Source: Acidimicrobiales bacterium (GTDB lineage: Bacteria > Actinomycetota > Acidimicrobiia > Acidimicrobiales > JACCXE01). From it: DNA of 64,000 nt. Where the stretch lies: positions 1 to 64,000 of the forward strand of contig DASZWD010000058.1 in NCBI GenBank assembly GCA_035546775.1. Direction: 5' to 3'. This document shows, piece by piece, positions 1 to 8,131 of the stretch (position 1 is its first letter; each line of letters begins with the position of its first letter). Both the position numbers and the translations under genes were made by a program. Under the pieces are notes generated by a model that saw only the letters and a program-made list of their open reading frames with translations, was not told where the DNA came from and searched no databases.

Positions 1-716
1 CGCCGCTGCCCGACGGTGACGAGCTCGACGGCCTCCACCGAGCCGACGTCGTTGCCATCGGCGTCGACCACCCGCCCGGCGCGCAGCGGGATGCGGTCGC
101 CGAGAAACGTCTCGCGCCCCCCGGCCTGGGGCAGGAAGCACGTGTCCTGGCTGTCGGGCTTGGCCGCGGTCCGCAGGCCACGCGCCTCGGCGTGCGCCCG
201 CACCTCGGCCTTGGTCATGGCGCCGACGGGCAGCAGTGTGCGCGCCAGCGACGACTGGTCGAGCATGTGCAGCACGTAGGACTGGTCCTTGGCGCGGTCG
301 GCACCGCGCCGCAGCTCGTACGCCCCTGCATCGGTGCGCGTGACGCGCGCGTGATGACCGGTGGCCACCGCGTCGAACCCCAGCTGCATCGCCCGCGCCA
401 GGAAGCGGTCGAACTTCAGGTGCCGGTTGCATTCGATGCACGGGTTGGGCGTACGGCCCTGCGCGTGCGCGTCGAGGTAGGGCGCCACCACGTGGGCGTC
501 GAAGTCGTCGGTGAAGTTGAAGACGTGGTGGTCGATGCCGAGTTGGTGGCACACGCGGCGGGCGTCGTCGACGTCGGCCACCGAGCAACACCCTTGGTCG
601 GACGGTCCGCCCCACAGCTTCATGGTGGCGCCGACGACTTGGTGGCCCTCGTCGAGCAGCAGCGCGGCGGCGACGGAACTGTCGACGCCCCCCGACATGG
701 CGGCGAGCACCTTCAC
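1..716 (-). CDS. mnmA: MnmA, tRNA 2-thiouridylase (partial, 3' end off the window)
   Basis: Cytoplasmic enzyme that adenylates and thiolates U34 of Lys, Glu and Gln tRNAs, using persulfide sulfur from a cysteine desulfurase. Reverse-strand translation begins VKVLAAMSGGVDSSVAAALL, which holds the ATP-pyrophosphatase SGGVDSS loop. The two expected cysteines follow in GRTPNPCIECN and in KPDSQDTCFLP. About 238 codons are visible, against roughly 360 for the family; the C-terminal barrel lies off the window. The GTG start (716-714) overlaps the TGA of the cysteine desulfurase gene in a GTGA junction, so the sulfur donor and its user look translationally coupled. Confidence 0.95.
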   Translation of the reverse strand, partial: MKVLAAMSGGVDSSVAAALLLDEGHQVVGATMKLWGGPSDQGCCSVADVDDARRVCHQLGIDHHVFNFTDDFDAHVVAPYLDAHAQGRTPNPCIECNRHLKFDRFLARAMQLGFDAVATGHHARVTRTDAGAYELRRGADRAKDQSYVLHMLDQSSLARTLLPVGAMTKAEVRAHAEARGLRTAAKPDSQDTCFLPQAGGRETFLGDRIPLRAGRVVDADGNDVGSVEAVELVTVGQR

Positions 717-1810
717 GACGCCCGCGCCCGCAGGTTCTCGATCGCCTTGGGGACGGCGACCAGCGCGGCGTCGACGTCGGCGTCGGTCGACGACCAGCCC
801 AGCGACAACCGCAGCGCACCGCGCGCGGAGGCAACCTCGACGCCCATCGCCGCGAGCACGTGGCTCGGTTCGAGGGCGCCGCTCGCACACGCAGAACCGG
901 CCGACGCGCACACGCCCAACTCGTCGAGGGCGAAGACCAGGGCCTCGCTCTCGACACCGGCGAAGCGCACGTGCGCCGTGCCGGCGGTGTGTTCCGCATC
1001 GGGCGCGGTGACCACGACACCGGGCACCGCACTGGTGAGGCCGCGCAGCAAGCGGTCGCGCAGCGCGCCGACGCGCGCGACTTCCTCGGCGCGCGTGCGC
1101 GCCGTGACGGTTGCCGCCGCCGCCATGCCGACGATGCCCGCCACGTTGTGCGTCCCGGACCGTCGCTCGCGCTCCTGACCGCCGCCGCGCAGCAACGGCG
1201 TCAAGGCCACACCGTCGCGCACGACGAGCGCACCCACTCCCATCGGCCCACCGAACTTGTGGGCGCTGATCGAGATCAGGTCGGCGCATGCCGCCTCACG
1301 CGCCACGTCACGCCAGCAGAACGCCGCCACCGCGTCGGTGTGCAGCAGCACCCCGTCACCGATGGCGGCGCGCACTGCGGCGAGGTCGTTCACAACACCG
1401 GTCTCGTTGTTCGCCAACATGACCGAGACGAGCGCGGCGTCACGCGGGAGCGCCGCGACGTCGACGCGGCCGGCGGCGTCGACGCCGAGGGTTGCACCGC
1501 CGCGCGCTTCGACGGCGTGCAGCACCGCGTGATGCTCGACCGCCGAACACGCGACAGCTCCGTCGTCGGCACCGAAGATCGCCAGGTTGTCGGCTTCGGT
1601 TCCGCCGCCGGTGAACACGACTTCGCCGGCGTCGCAGCCGAGGGCCTCGGCCATGGCGTCGCGCGCGTCTTCGATGGCGGCGCGCGCCGCGCGCGCCAGG
1701 GCGTGCGCCCCGGAAGGGTTGCCGAAGCAGTCCCCGAGGAAGGGCAGCATGGCGGCGGTCGCCTCCGGCCGCATCGGCGAGGACGCCGCGTGGTCGAGGT
1801 AGGTCGTCAC
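713..1810 (-). CDS. iscS: Cysteine desulfurase, NifS/IscS class
   Basis: PLP enzyme of 365 aa that takes sulfur from cysteine as an enzyme persulfide for tRNA thiolation and Fe-S assembly. It starts VTTYLDHAASSPMRPEA. The PLP lysine lies in SISAHKFGGPMGVGAL and the persulfide cysteine in AGSACASGALEPSHVL. The GTG start at 1810 is chosen because it matches the family N terminus (xYLDHAA) and overlaps the upstream stop as GTGA; a longer reading frame upstream only shadows the neighbour. It is coupled to mnmA at its 3' end. The family is certain; the exact subtype (IscS rather than NifS) is inferred from the mnmA linkage. Confidence 0.93.
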   Translation of the reverse strand: MTTYLDHAASSPMRPEATAAMLPFLGDCFGNPSGAHALARAARAAIEDARDAMAEALGCDAGEVVFTGGGTEADNLAIFGADDGAVACSAVEHHAVLHAVEARGGATLGVDAAGRVDVAALPRDAALVSVMLANNETGVVNDLAAVRAAIGDGVLLHTDAVAAFCWRDVAREAACADLISISAHKFGGPMGVGALVVRDGVALTPLLRGGGQERERRSGTHNVAGIVGMAAAATVTARTRAEEVARVGALRDRLLRGLTSAVPGVVVTAPDAEHTAGTAHVRFAGVESEALVFALDELGVCASAGSACASGALEPSHVLAAMGVEVASARGALRLSLGWSSTDADVDAALVAVPKAIENLRARAS

Positions 1811-3006
1811 GCGTCGCCCCACGCCTTCTTCGTCTTGACCGTCACCGGATGATCGGGGAACGCCTTCTTGGCGTCGTTGACGAGCTTGGCGTTGGCGCCC
1901 GCACGCGTCGGCAGCACTTCGGCGCCCGTCGGCGTCAGGCGCCAGTCCGCCACCCGGGGATCGGCGTGCAGCCAGCGCGCCAGCGACGCCCGGCCGTGGG
2001 CGAGAAAGACGCGCGCCCCCTGATGCCCGCACGCGGCGCACGGAGTGTCGTCGATCCGCTCGGCGCGCACGTCGGTGCGCAGGCGCAGCAGCACGGTGCC
2101 CGCCCAGCCGAGGCCGGTCCACACGACCTCCTGGTGCTCGTCCAGCTCGACGTATTCAGCCTCGGGCGTCGTGTGCCAGCCGTACTCGGCGCCGCCGCGG
2201 CACTCGAACCACACCGAGCGCGTCCCCGGCACCGCGGCGGCGAGCCGCAACGCCACCCGCTCGGTCGCACCGAGCTGGGCCAGCCGCTGGGCGACGGCGT
2301 CACCGTTGGGCGCCAGCACCACCGCCAGGCGCAGCGCCGGCCACGTTCCGCTGGCCAGCGCGGCCAGAACGTCGGCCTCGGTGCCGGCCACGATCGACAC
2401 GGCGTGGCGGGCCGCCGCGCTCGCATCGTCGAGGACGGCGAGCGACACGCCGGCGCGACGCGTCCCGCCGCTGAGCTCCCACGCCTCGATCCCGCTCGAC
2501 GCGCCACCGACCAGGGCGACGGTGTCGGCGCGCGTCACGCCGAGCGCCCGCAGCCACTGGGTCCCGATGCCGGCGAGGCGCACGAGGTCGGCGGCGGAGG
2601 CTCCGAGCGGCACGCCGTCGGCGTTGAAGAAATGGACGGGGCGGTACAGCGGCTCGATGGCGCGCAGGAACGCGTCCCACCGGCCCCACGTCGACGCCCA
2701 GAAGGTCCGGAAACGCAAGTAGGGCCGTCCCGAGCGGATCAGGCCTTGGCGGGTCGGGCGCAGCACGTAGTCGGCGGCGCTGTCGAGTTCGTCGAGACCC
2801 ACCGGCGAAACCGCCTGGAGATCGGCGAGCGAGCGGAACCCACCGCCCACAATCCCGGCCTCGGAGATGCGCGTGCGCGCCGCCTCGCTGTGCGGGTACA
2901 GCTCACGCCGCAGGTAGTTGACGACCATGCGGTCGCGGCCAGCCGGTCGGTTCAGCAGCGGCGCCACGAACGACAACGCTACCGAAGGCATCGCAAAACG
3001 CGGCAC
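1807..3006 (-). CDS. Adenylate-forming-ligase-like protein (PaaK-like), function unknown
   Basis: 399 aa. The layout weakly resembles phenylacetate-CoA ligase/AMP-forming enzymes: an N-terminal segment with WGRWDAFLRAIEPLY, a Gly-rich VALVGGASSGIEAWE region, and a C-terminal PCAACGHQGARVFL segment like the Cys-rich turn of PaaK proteins. The canonical SSGTTG phosphate loop is absent, so catalysis is doubtful. It sits upstream of the cysteine desulfurase with a GTGA overlap and 23-32 bp from the divergent galT. The start could also be one of the internal Met codons near residues 6 or 27. The family call is tentative; no function is assigned. Confidence 0.55.
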   Translation of the reverse strand: MPRFAMPSVALSFVAPLLNRPAGRDRMVVNYLRRELYPHSEAARTRISEAGIVGGGFRSLADLQAVSPVGLDELDSAADYVLRPTRQGLIRSGRPYLRFRTFWASTWGRWDAFLRAIEPLYRPVHFFNADGVPLGASAADLVRLAGIGTQWLRALGVTRADTVALVGGASSGIEAWELSGGTRRAGVSLAVLDDASAAARHAVSIVAGTEADVLAALASGTWPALRLAVVLAPNGDAVAQRLAQLGATERVALRLAAAVPGTRSVWFECRGGAEYGWHTTPEAEYVELDEHQEVVWTGLGWAGTVLLRLRTDVRAERIDDTPCAACGHQGARVFLAHGRASLARWLHADPRVADWRLTPTGAEVLPTRAGANAKLVNDAKKAFPDHPVTVKTKKAWGDA

Positions 3007-3038
3007 CGCCGCGTCAGGACGGTAACGTCGTGCGCGTT

Positions 3039-4028
3039 ATGAGTCAGCTGCGGCTGGATCCGTTGACCGGGCGATGGGTTGTCATCGCCGCGGAACGCGC
3101 CGCTCGACCCGATGCGTTCGTCCGGCCCAGCCTCGACGTGCAGGCCGACCCCTCGCGTTGCCCGTTCTGTCCGGGCAACGAAGAGTCGACGCCGCCGGCG
3201 CTCGAGACGTACGGCCCAAACGGATCGTGGCTCGTGCGCGTGGTGCCCAACCTTTATCCGGCTTTCGCCGGCGACGAACCGATGGCGGTCACGACGCTGG
3301 GGCCGGTCTTCACCCAGGCCCCGGCCAGCGGCATCCACGAAGTCCTCGTCTTGTCTCCCGAGCACAACACGCCGTGGGCCCAGCTGTCCGACGCCCAGGC
3401 CGGGCTGGTCATGGCCGCTATCCGCGATCGCGTGGCCGAACACGCCTCGACCGCCGGGCTGCGCTACAGCCAGGTCATCGTCAACAGCGGCCGTGAAGCC
3501 GGCGCGTCGCTCGAGCACCCGCACGCGCAGTTGCTGGGCATGCCCTTCGTGCCGCGGGAGGTGGCCGACGAGCAGGCGGGCTTCGCCCGCTTCGAGGGCA
3601 ACTGCCTGCTGTGCACGGTGGCAGAAGCCGAACAGGACGTCACCCACCGCGTCGTGCAGGACGACGAGCGGGCCCTGGCGATCTGCCCGTTCTGGAGCGG
3701 CACGCCCTACGAAATGCTCATCCTGCCCAAGACGCACGACGCGCACATCCATCGCGCGCAGCCCCTCGACATCGCCGCGGTCGGCCGCGCCATCCGGGAT
3801 TGCCTGATTCGCCTCGAGTCGACCGTCGGAACCGTCGCCTACAACGTCGTGTTCCACGCCGCGCCGTACCGGGCGTCGGGCGGCTTCCACTGGCACGTGC
3901 ACCTGCTGCCGAAGCTCACGACGCGCGCGGGGTTCGAGCTCGGCACGGGCGTGCCGATCAACCTCGTCGCCCCCGAAGACGCCGCCGGCGCGCTGCGCGC
4001 CAACGACGTCACCGCCGCCGCGTCCTAG
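3039..4028 (+). CDS. galT: Galactose-1-phosphate uridylyltransferase (GalT/HIT superfamily)
   Basis: Transfers UMP between UDP-glucose and galactose-1-phosphate (Leloir pathway), or acts as a related sugar-nucleotide transferase. About 329 aa. Visible features are the zinc-type CPFCPGNEESTPP near the N terminus, the catalytic histidine motif in EAGASLEHPHAQLLG (HPHAQ instead of the usual HPHGQ) and the second HIT-fold signature GGFHWHVHLLPKL. The ATG at 3039 gives the family-typical start MSQLRLDPLTGRWVVIA. A GTG at 3030, 10 nt after AGGA, would add three residues and is the alternative. The stop directly abuts the next gene. No other Leloir gene is in the window, so the in vivo substrate is inferred. 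Confidence 0.85.
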   Translation: MSQLRLDPLTGRWVVIAAERAARPDAFVRPSLDVQADPSRCPFCPGNEESTPPALETYGPNGSWLVRVVPNLYPAFAGDEPMAVTTLGPVFTQAPASGIHEVLVLSPEHNTPWAQLSDAQAGLVMAAIRDRVAEHASTAGLRYSQVIVNSGREAGASLEHPHAQLLGMPFVPREVADEQAGFARFEGNCLLCTVAEAEQDVTHRVVQDDERALAICPFWSGTPYEMLILPKTHDAHIHRAQPLDIAAVGRAIRDCLIRLESTVGTVAYNVVFHAAPYRASGGFHWHVHLLPKLTTRAGFELGTGVPINLVAPEDAAGALRANDVTAAAS

Positions 4029-4478
4029 GTGCGCTTCCGCGGCGAAATCGACGTCGCCGCACCGCGCGCCGTCACGTGGAGCGCGCTCGCCGACATCGCC
4101 TCGCACGTGGAATGGATGGTCGACGCCGAGTCGATCACCTTCGTCACCGATCAGAGATCGGGCGTCGGCACCGCGTTCGACTGCGTCACCCGGGTCGGCC
4201 CGCTGCGGACCACCGACAAGATGACGGTGACGGAATGGGACGACGGCCGGCGCATGGGGGTGAGTCACAACGGCGTCGTGCGTGGCTCGGGCGTCTTCGA
4301 ACTCACGGACTCGGGGCCCGGCGCCACCCGATTGGCCTGGACCGAGGACCTGCGGTTCCCGCGCTACCTCGGCGGGAACCTCACCGCCTGGGTGGCGAAA
4401 CCGGTGCTTCGTCGCATTTGGCGGGGGAATTTGCGACGGTTTGCCCAACGAACGGCAAGTGCGTATCTCTCCAGTTGA
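4029..4478 (+). CDS. SRPBCC (START-like) superfamily protein
   Basis: 149 aa, beginning MRFRGEIDVAAPRAVTWSAL, the typical first strand and helix of a polyketide cyclase/START-like ligand-binding fold. It continues with a DIASHVEWM segment and ends in a long C-terminal amphipathic helix (VLRRIWRGNLRRFAQRT). Such proteins bind hydrophobic ligands in a helix-grip cavity; the ligand cannot be read from sequence. The GTG start directly follows the galT TAG, so the two genes should be co-transcribed and possibly re-initiated. A link to sugar metabolism is not supported beyond position. Confidence 0.75.
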   Translation: MRFRGEIDVAAPRAVTWSALADIASHVEWMVDAESITFVTDQRSGVGTAFDCVTRVGPLRTTDKMTVTEWDDGRRMGVSHNGVVRGSGVFELTDSGPGATRLAWTEDLRFPRYLGGNLTAWVAKPVLRRIWRGNLRRFAQRTASAYLSS

Positions 4479-4538
4479 TACTAGTTATCTCAGCAAACTG
4501 TTTGATGGATGCAAATTCAGGTTTCAGAATCGTGAACG

Positions 4539-4787
4539 GTGTACGAAGCCTGGAAAGACAACGCCGCTTGCAAGGGTCGCACGGAGCTTTTCTTCGCGCC
4601 GGCCGGCGAGCGTGAGGAACCCCGCATCCGCCGTGAGGCACTCGCCAAGGCGATCTGCCTGACGTGCCCGGTGCTGCTGCCCTGCCGTGACCACGCCCGT
4701 GGTCAAGGCGAGCTCGGCTACTGGGGTGGCGAGAACGACGACGAGCGTCGCGTCGCCCGCCGCAATCTCCGCAGGATGGCTTCGTAG
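4539..4787 (+). CDS. WhiB-family Fe-S transcriptional regulator
   Basis: 82 aa and actinobacteria-specific. The four cluster cysteines are visible: one in DNAACKGR, a CxxC pair in AICLTCPVLLPC, and the fourth Cys six residues later. The family beta-turn GYWGGENDDER and a basic C-terminal helix (RRVARRNLRRM) follow. WhiB proteins bind a 4Fe-4S cluster and act with sigma factors. The GTG start at 4539 lacks a clear ribosome site; the preceding 60 bp are unusually AT-rich for this genome and probably carry the promoter, which suggests a leaderless or short-leader mRNA. Which WhiB subclass this is cannot be settled here. Confidence 0.92.
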   Translation: MYEAWKDNAACKGRTELFFAPAGEREEPRIRREALAKAICLTCPVLLPCRDHARGQGELGYWGGENDDERRVARRNLRRMAS

Positions 4788-4806
4788 CGACGTTTCAGTC
4801 GTAGAG

Positions 4807-5580
4807 CTATCGACCTTCGAAGGTCGCCTTGCCGGGGCCGTTGGCGAGAAAGCTGGCGACCCCGGTTTTCGCGTCTGAGGTCCGGAACACCTCGACGAAG
4901 TTCTCCTGCTCGATCGTGAGCCCGACGCCGAGTTCGCGTTCGAGGCCGCGGTCGATGGCGTCTTTGGCCAGCGCCTGACCCACGACCGCGCCCTGCGCCA
5001 GGCTCGCCGCGTACTCACGCGCCGAGCTCAGCACGGCATCGGCCGCCACGACCCGGTCGACCAGGCCGATCGCCAGTGCTTCCTCGGCGGTCACCTGGCG
5101 GCCCGTGAAGATGATGTCCTTCGCCTTCGCCGGACCGACGAGGCGCGCCAAGCGCTGCGTCCCACCGCCGCCGGGGATGATGCCGAGGAGGATCTCGGGC
5201 TGACCGAGCTTGGCGTTCTCTGCGCAGAAGCGGAAGTCGCACGCCAGCGCCAGCTCGCAGCCGCCTCCGAGGGCGTAACCGTTGATGGCCGCGATCGTGG
5301 GACGCGGGATGGCCGCGACTGCGTCGAGCGCGGCGCGGAACTTGCCGCCGATCAGTGCCGCCTCCTGCGGTCCGGAGAACTCGCTGATCTCGGCGCCGGC
5401 GGCGAAGATGCGCTCGCCACCCCACACGACCACCGCACCAGGCGGCTCGGCGGTCAGCTCGCGGGCGGCGGCGTGCAACTCGTCGAGCAAAGCGGTCGAC
5501 AGCGCATTCATCTTCGGGCGGTCGAGGCGTACGACGGCGACGCCGTCGTCTCCCCGCTCCACGGTGACGAACTCAGGCAT
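4807..5580 (-). CDS. Enoyl-CoA hydratase/isomerase (crotonase family)
   Basis: 257 aa, full length for the crotonase fold. It hydrates or isomerises enoyl-CoA in beta-oxidation or a related acyl-CoA route. Visible are the oxyanion-hole segments IFAAGAEISEFSG and NGYALGGGCELALACDF and the signature GQPEILLGIIPGGGGTQRL. The C-terminal trimerisation helix ends in a short FLANGPGKATFEGR. Its start overlaps the end of meaB by 8 bp, which suggests co-expression with acyl-CoA mutase maturation, for example in a branched-chain or propionate pathway. Exact substrate unknown. Confidence 0.9.
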   Translation of the reverse strand: MPEFVTVERGDDGVAVVRLDRPKMNALSTALLDELHAAARELTAEPPGAVVVWGGERIFAAGAEISEFSGPQEAALIGGKFRAALDAVAAIPRPTIAAINGYALGGGCELALACDFRFCAENAKLGQPEILLGIIPGGGGTQRLARLVGPAKAKDIIFTGRQVTAEEALAIGLVDRVVAADAVLSSAREYAASLAQGAVVGQALAKDAIDRGLERELGVGLTIEQENFVEVFRTSDAKTGVASFLANGPGKATFEGR

Positions 5581-6532
5581 CGGGCATCTCCTCGAGGATC
5601 GTTTCGGCGGCGGTGTAGGGGTCGACTTGACCCGCCGTCACGCGGCGGCACAGCGCGGCGCCGGCGTCGGACCGCAGCGCGGCGGCGGCGCGGGCTTCGA
5701 TCGTGCGCACGATGATCTCGTGCACTTCGGTGGTGGCCCGCGTCGCCTGTCGCCGTGCGAGCTCGCCGGTCGACGCGATGTGGGCGCGGTGCTTCTCGAT
5801 CGCTTCCCACAACTCGCCGGCGCCCTCGTTCTTGGCGGCGACGGTCTCGACGATCGGCGGGCGCCACGGTCCCGGCGCGGTGTGCATGTCGAGCATGGCT
5901 TCGAGGTCGCGGCGCACCTCGGCGACGCCGGGCCGGTCGGCCTTGTTGATCACGAACACGTCGGCCACCTCGAGCAGCCCAGCCTTGTTGGCCTGCACCG
6001 CGTCGCCCCAACCGGGGTTGACGACGACAACGGTGGTGTCGGCCGCGCCCGCAATCTCGACTTCGACCTGGCCGACGCCGACGGTTTCGATCAGCACCGT
6101 CGGATAGCCGGCGGCAGCCAGCACGCGCGCCGCTTCGGGCGTCGCCAGCGACAGGCCGCCGATGTGGCCCCGGGTCGCCATCGAGCGGATGAACACGCCG
6201 TCGTCGGTGGCGTGATCCTGCATACGGACGCGGTCGCCGAGGATGGCGCCGTTGGTGAACGGCGACGACGGGTCGATCGCCAGCACGCCGACGCGTTCGC
6301 CCGTCGTGGTGCGGATGTGGCGTACGAGGGCGTTGGTGAGGGTGGACTTGCCGGCGCCGGGCGCACCGGTGAGACCGATCAGGCTGGCGTCTTTGGCCGC
6401 CGACCAGGTGAGGCGGCTCACCGCCGTCGCCGGGTCACCGCCGCGTTCGACCAACGAAATCAGGCGAGCGATGGCGCCGCGGTCGCCGCCGCGCGCCGCA
6501 GTGAGCAGTTCGGCCGGGTCGCTGACGCGCAC
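5573..6532 (-). CDS. meaB: MeaB/ArgK-type GTPase, acyl-CoA mutase chaperone
   Basis: 319 aa G3E P-loop GTPase that guards and reactivates adenosylcobalamin-dependent methylmalonyl-CoA-type mutases. Visible are the Walker A loop GLTGAPGAGKSTLTNALV, the switch region with VGVLAIDPSSPFTNGAILGD and RMQDHATDDGVFIRSMATRG, the VGVGQVEVEIAGAADTTVVV segment and the guanine-specificity NKAD. The GTG start gives MRVSDPAELLTAARGGDR. A candidate client, an acyl-CoA mutase large subunit, lies about 7 kb away at 13870-15498. The gene overlaps the enoyl-CoA hydratase and follows the NifU-like gene by 10 bp. Confidence 0.93.
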   Translation of the reverse strand: MRVSDPAELLTAARGGDRGAIARLISLVERGGDPATAVSRLTWSAAKDASLIGLTGAPGAGKSTLTNALVRHIRTTTGERVGVLAIDPSSPFTNGAILGDRVRMQDHATDDGVFIRSMATRGHIGGLSLATPEAARVLAAAGYPTVLIETVGVGQVEVEIAGAADTTVVVVNPGWGDAVQANKAGLLEVADVFVINKADRPGVAEVRRDLEAMLDMHTAPGPWRPPIVETVAAKNEGAGELWEAIEKHRAHIASTGELARRQATRATTEVHEIIVRTIEARAAAALRSDAGAALCRRVTAGQVDPYTAAETILEEMPDA

Positions 6533-6542
6533 CCGCAGGAGG

Positions 6543-6800
6543 CTAAAAGCCCGAGGGGTCTACGTCGAAATCGATGCCCTTGGCCCGCACCTCGGTGAGG
6601 CCTTCGACGCGATCCTTGAGGATGCGCTCCACACCCTGCTTGAGCGTCATCGTGGACATCGGGCAGCTGCCGCACGCCCCCATCAGCTCGACGTCGAGCA
6701 CACCGGTCGCTTCGTCGAGATTCAAGATGCGAATGTCACCGCCGTCGGACTGCAGGGCAGGACGGATGGCATCGAGAGCTTCGAGAACAGCGGTTTCCAC
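6543..6800 (-). CDS. NifU C-terminal-domain Fe-S scaffold protein (Nfu-like)
   Basis: 85 aa single-domain protein with the Nfu signature: SDGGDIRILNLDEATGVLDV followed by the cluster-binding CxxC in MGACGSCPMSTMTLKQGVER. It carries or transfers a 4Fe-4S cluster to apo-proteins in the cytoplasm. The GTG start at 6800 lies 7 bp after the murA stop. Together with the cysteine desulfurase and mnmA in the same window it fits a general Fe-S/sulfur trafficking role; the specific client is unknown. Confidence 0.92.
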   Translation of the reverse strand: METAVLEALDAIRPALQSDGGDIRILNLDEATGVLDVELMGACGSCPMSTMTLKQGVERILKDRVEGLTEVRAKGIDFDVDPSGF

Positions 6801-6807
6801 GAGTGGT

Positions 6808-8109
6808 TCAACCTTTTCCGGAGGGAACTTCTTCCCAGCCTACGTCAGCACCCAGCGCCCGTAACGAAGCCACGAGGTCGGCGTAGCCCCGTTCGACGTG
6901 GTGGGCGTCGTGCACCACCGTCGTGCCGTCGGCCGCCAGGCCCGCCAACACGAGCGCCGCGCCGGCCCGGATGTCGTGCGCCCGGATCGGCGCGCCCGAC
7001 AGCCGGGGCACGCCCCGCACGACGGCGTGATGGCCTTGGGTGCGGATGTCGGCGCCCATGCGGACAAGTTCGGCGACATAGGCGTAGCGGTTGGCGCCGT
7101 ACACGTTCTCGGTGACGATCGCCACGCCGTCGGACACCGTCAGCAGCGTCAGCAGGAATGGCTTGTAGTCGGTGGCGATGCCGGGATACGGCAGCGTCGA
7201 GACGTCGGCGGCGCGGGGCCGCCCTTCGCTCGTGACCCAGATTCCGCTCCCTTCGGCCCCGCCGTCCACCGACGACATGTGCACACCCATCTCGCCCAGC
7301 TTCTCGGCGAGCATGTCCATGTGCTCGAGGCGGGCGCCGCGGATCGTGATGCCGCCCTCCGCTAGGCCCACCGCCGTGGCGTAGGTGGCCGCCTCGACGC
7401 GGTCGGGAATCACGACGTGCTCCGTTGGGTGCAGGTCGTCGACGCCCTCGATGGTGAGCGTGGAGGTGTCCTTGCCGTCGATGCGCGCTCCCATCGCCGT
7501 CAGCAGGTCGACGAGGTCGCCGATCTCGGGTTCGCGGGCCGCGTTGTCGAGCACCGTCGTCCCCTTGGCCAGCACGGAGGCCATAAGGAGGTTCTCGGTC
7601 GCGCCCACGCTCGGGTAGTCGAGATTGATGCGGCCACCGCGCAGGCGGTCGGCGCGGGCGTCGAGGTCGCCGTGGCGCACCACGATGTCGGCACCAAGGG
7701 CTTCGAGGCCCTTGATGTGCATGTCGATCGGGCGCGAGCCGAAGTCGTCGCCGCCCGGCATCGGAACCTTCGCCCGGCCGAAGCGCGCCAGCAGCGGGCC
7801 GAGGACGACGATCGACGCCCGGATGCGCTCGGCGAGTTCGTAGGGGGCTTCGGGCTGGCAATCCGTCGGCACGTCGAGGACGAGCGACGACTCCGACTCC
7901 AGACCGCTGCGGTCCACGACGACACCCATGGCGGAGAGCACGTCGCCCATCACGGTGACGTCCTCGATGGCGGCAACGTTGGAGATCACGTGGCGGCCCG
8001 GCGCCAGCAGCGTCGCCGCCATGCACTTGAGCACCGAGTTCTTGGCCCCCGAAACGGCGACGTCACCCGATAACGGCGCGCCGGAACGAACGACGATGCG
8101 GCGCGACAT
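6808..8109 (-). CDS. murA: UDP-N-acetylglucosamine 1-carboxyvinyltransferase (MurA)
   Basis: 433 aa. First committed step of peptidoglycan synthesis: it transfers enolpyruvyl from PEP to UDP-GlcNAc. The N terminus has RSGAPLSGDVAVSGAKNS, with the substrate-binding Lys and Asn. The active-site loop reads PMPGGDDFGSRPIDMH: the position of the usual catalytic Cys (Cys115 in E. coli, GGCAIGARP) is Asp121. The same change in mycobacterial MurA gives intrinsic fosfomycin resistance. The ATG at 8109 gives the canonical N terminus and leaves 22 bp to the divergent MFS gene; a longer frame to 8256 would run into that gene and is rejected. Confidence 0.96.
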   Translation of the reverse strand: MSRRIVVRSGAPLSGDVAVSGAKNSVLKCMAATLLAPGRHVISNVAAIEDVTVMGDVLSAMGVVVDRSGLESESSLVLDVPTDCQPEAPYELAERIRASIVVLGPLLARFGRAKVPMPGGDDFGSRPIDMHIKGLEALGADIVVRHGDLDARADRLRGGRINLDYPSVGATENLLMASVLAKGTTVLDNAAREPEIGDLVDLLTAMGARIDGKDTSTLTIEGVDDLHPTEHVVIPDRVEAATYATAVGLAEGGITIRGARLEHMDMLAEKLGEMGVHMSSVDGGAEGSGIWVTSEGRPRAADVSTLPYPGIATDYKPFLLTLLTVSDGVAIVTENVYGANRYAYVAELVRMGADIRTQGHHAVVRGVPRLSGAPIRAHDIRAGAALVLAGLAADGTTVVHDAHHVERGYADLVASLRALGADVGWEEVPSGKG

Positions 8110-8131
8110 ACGGAAAGTATGGTGCCCAACA

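Noticed and set aside
2979-4448. 489-aa minus-strand frame opposite galT
   Set aside because: Antisense shadow; galT carries its catalytic motifs on the plus strand.
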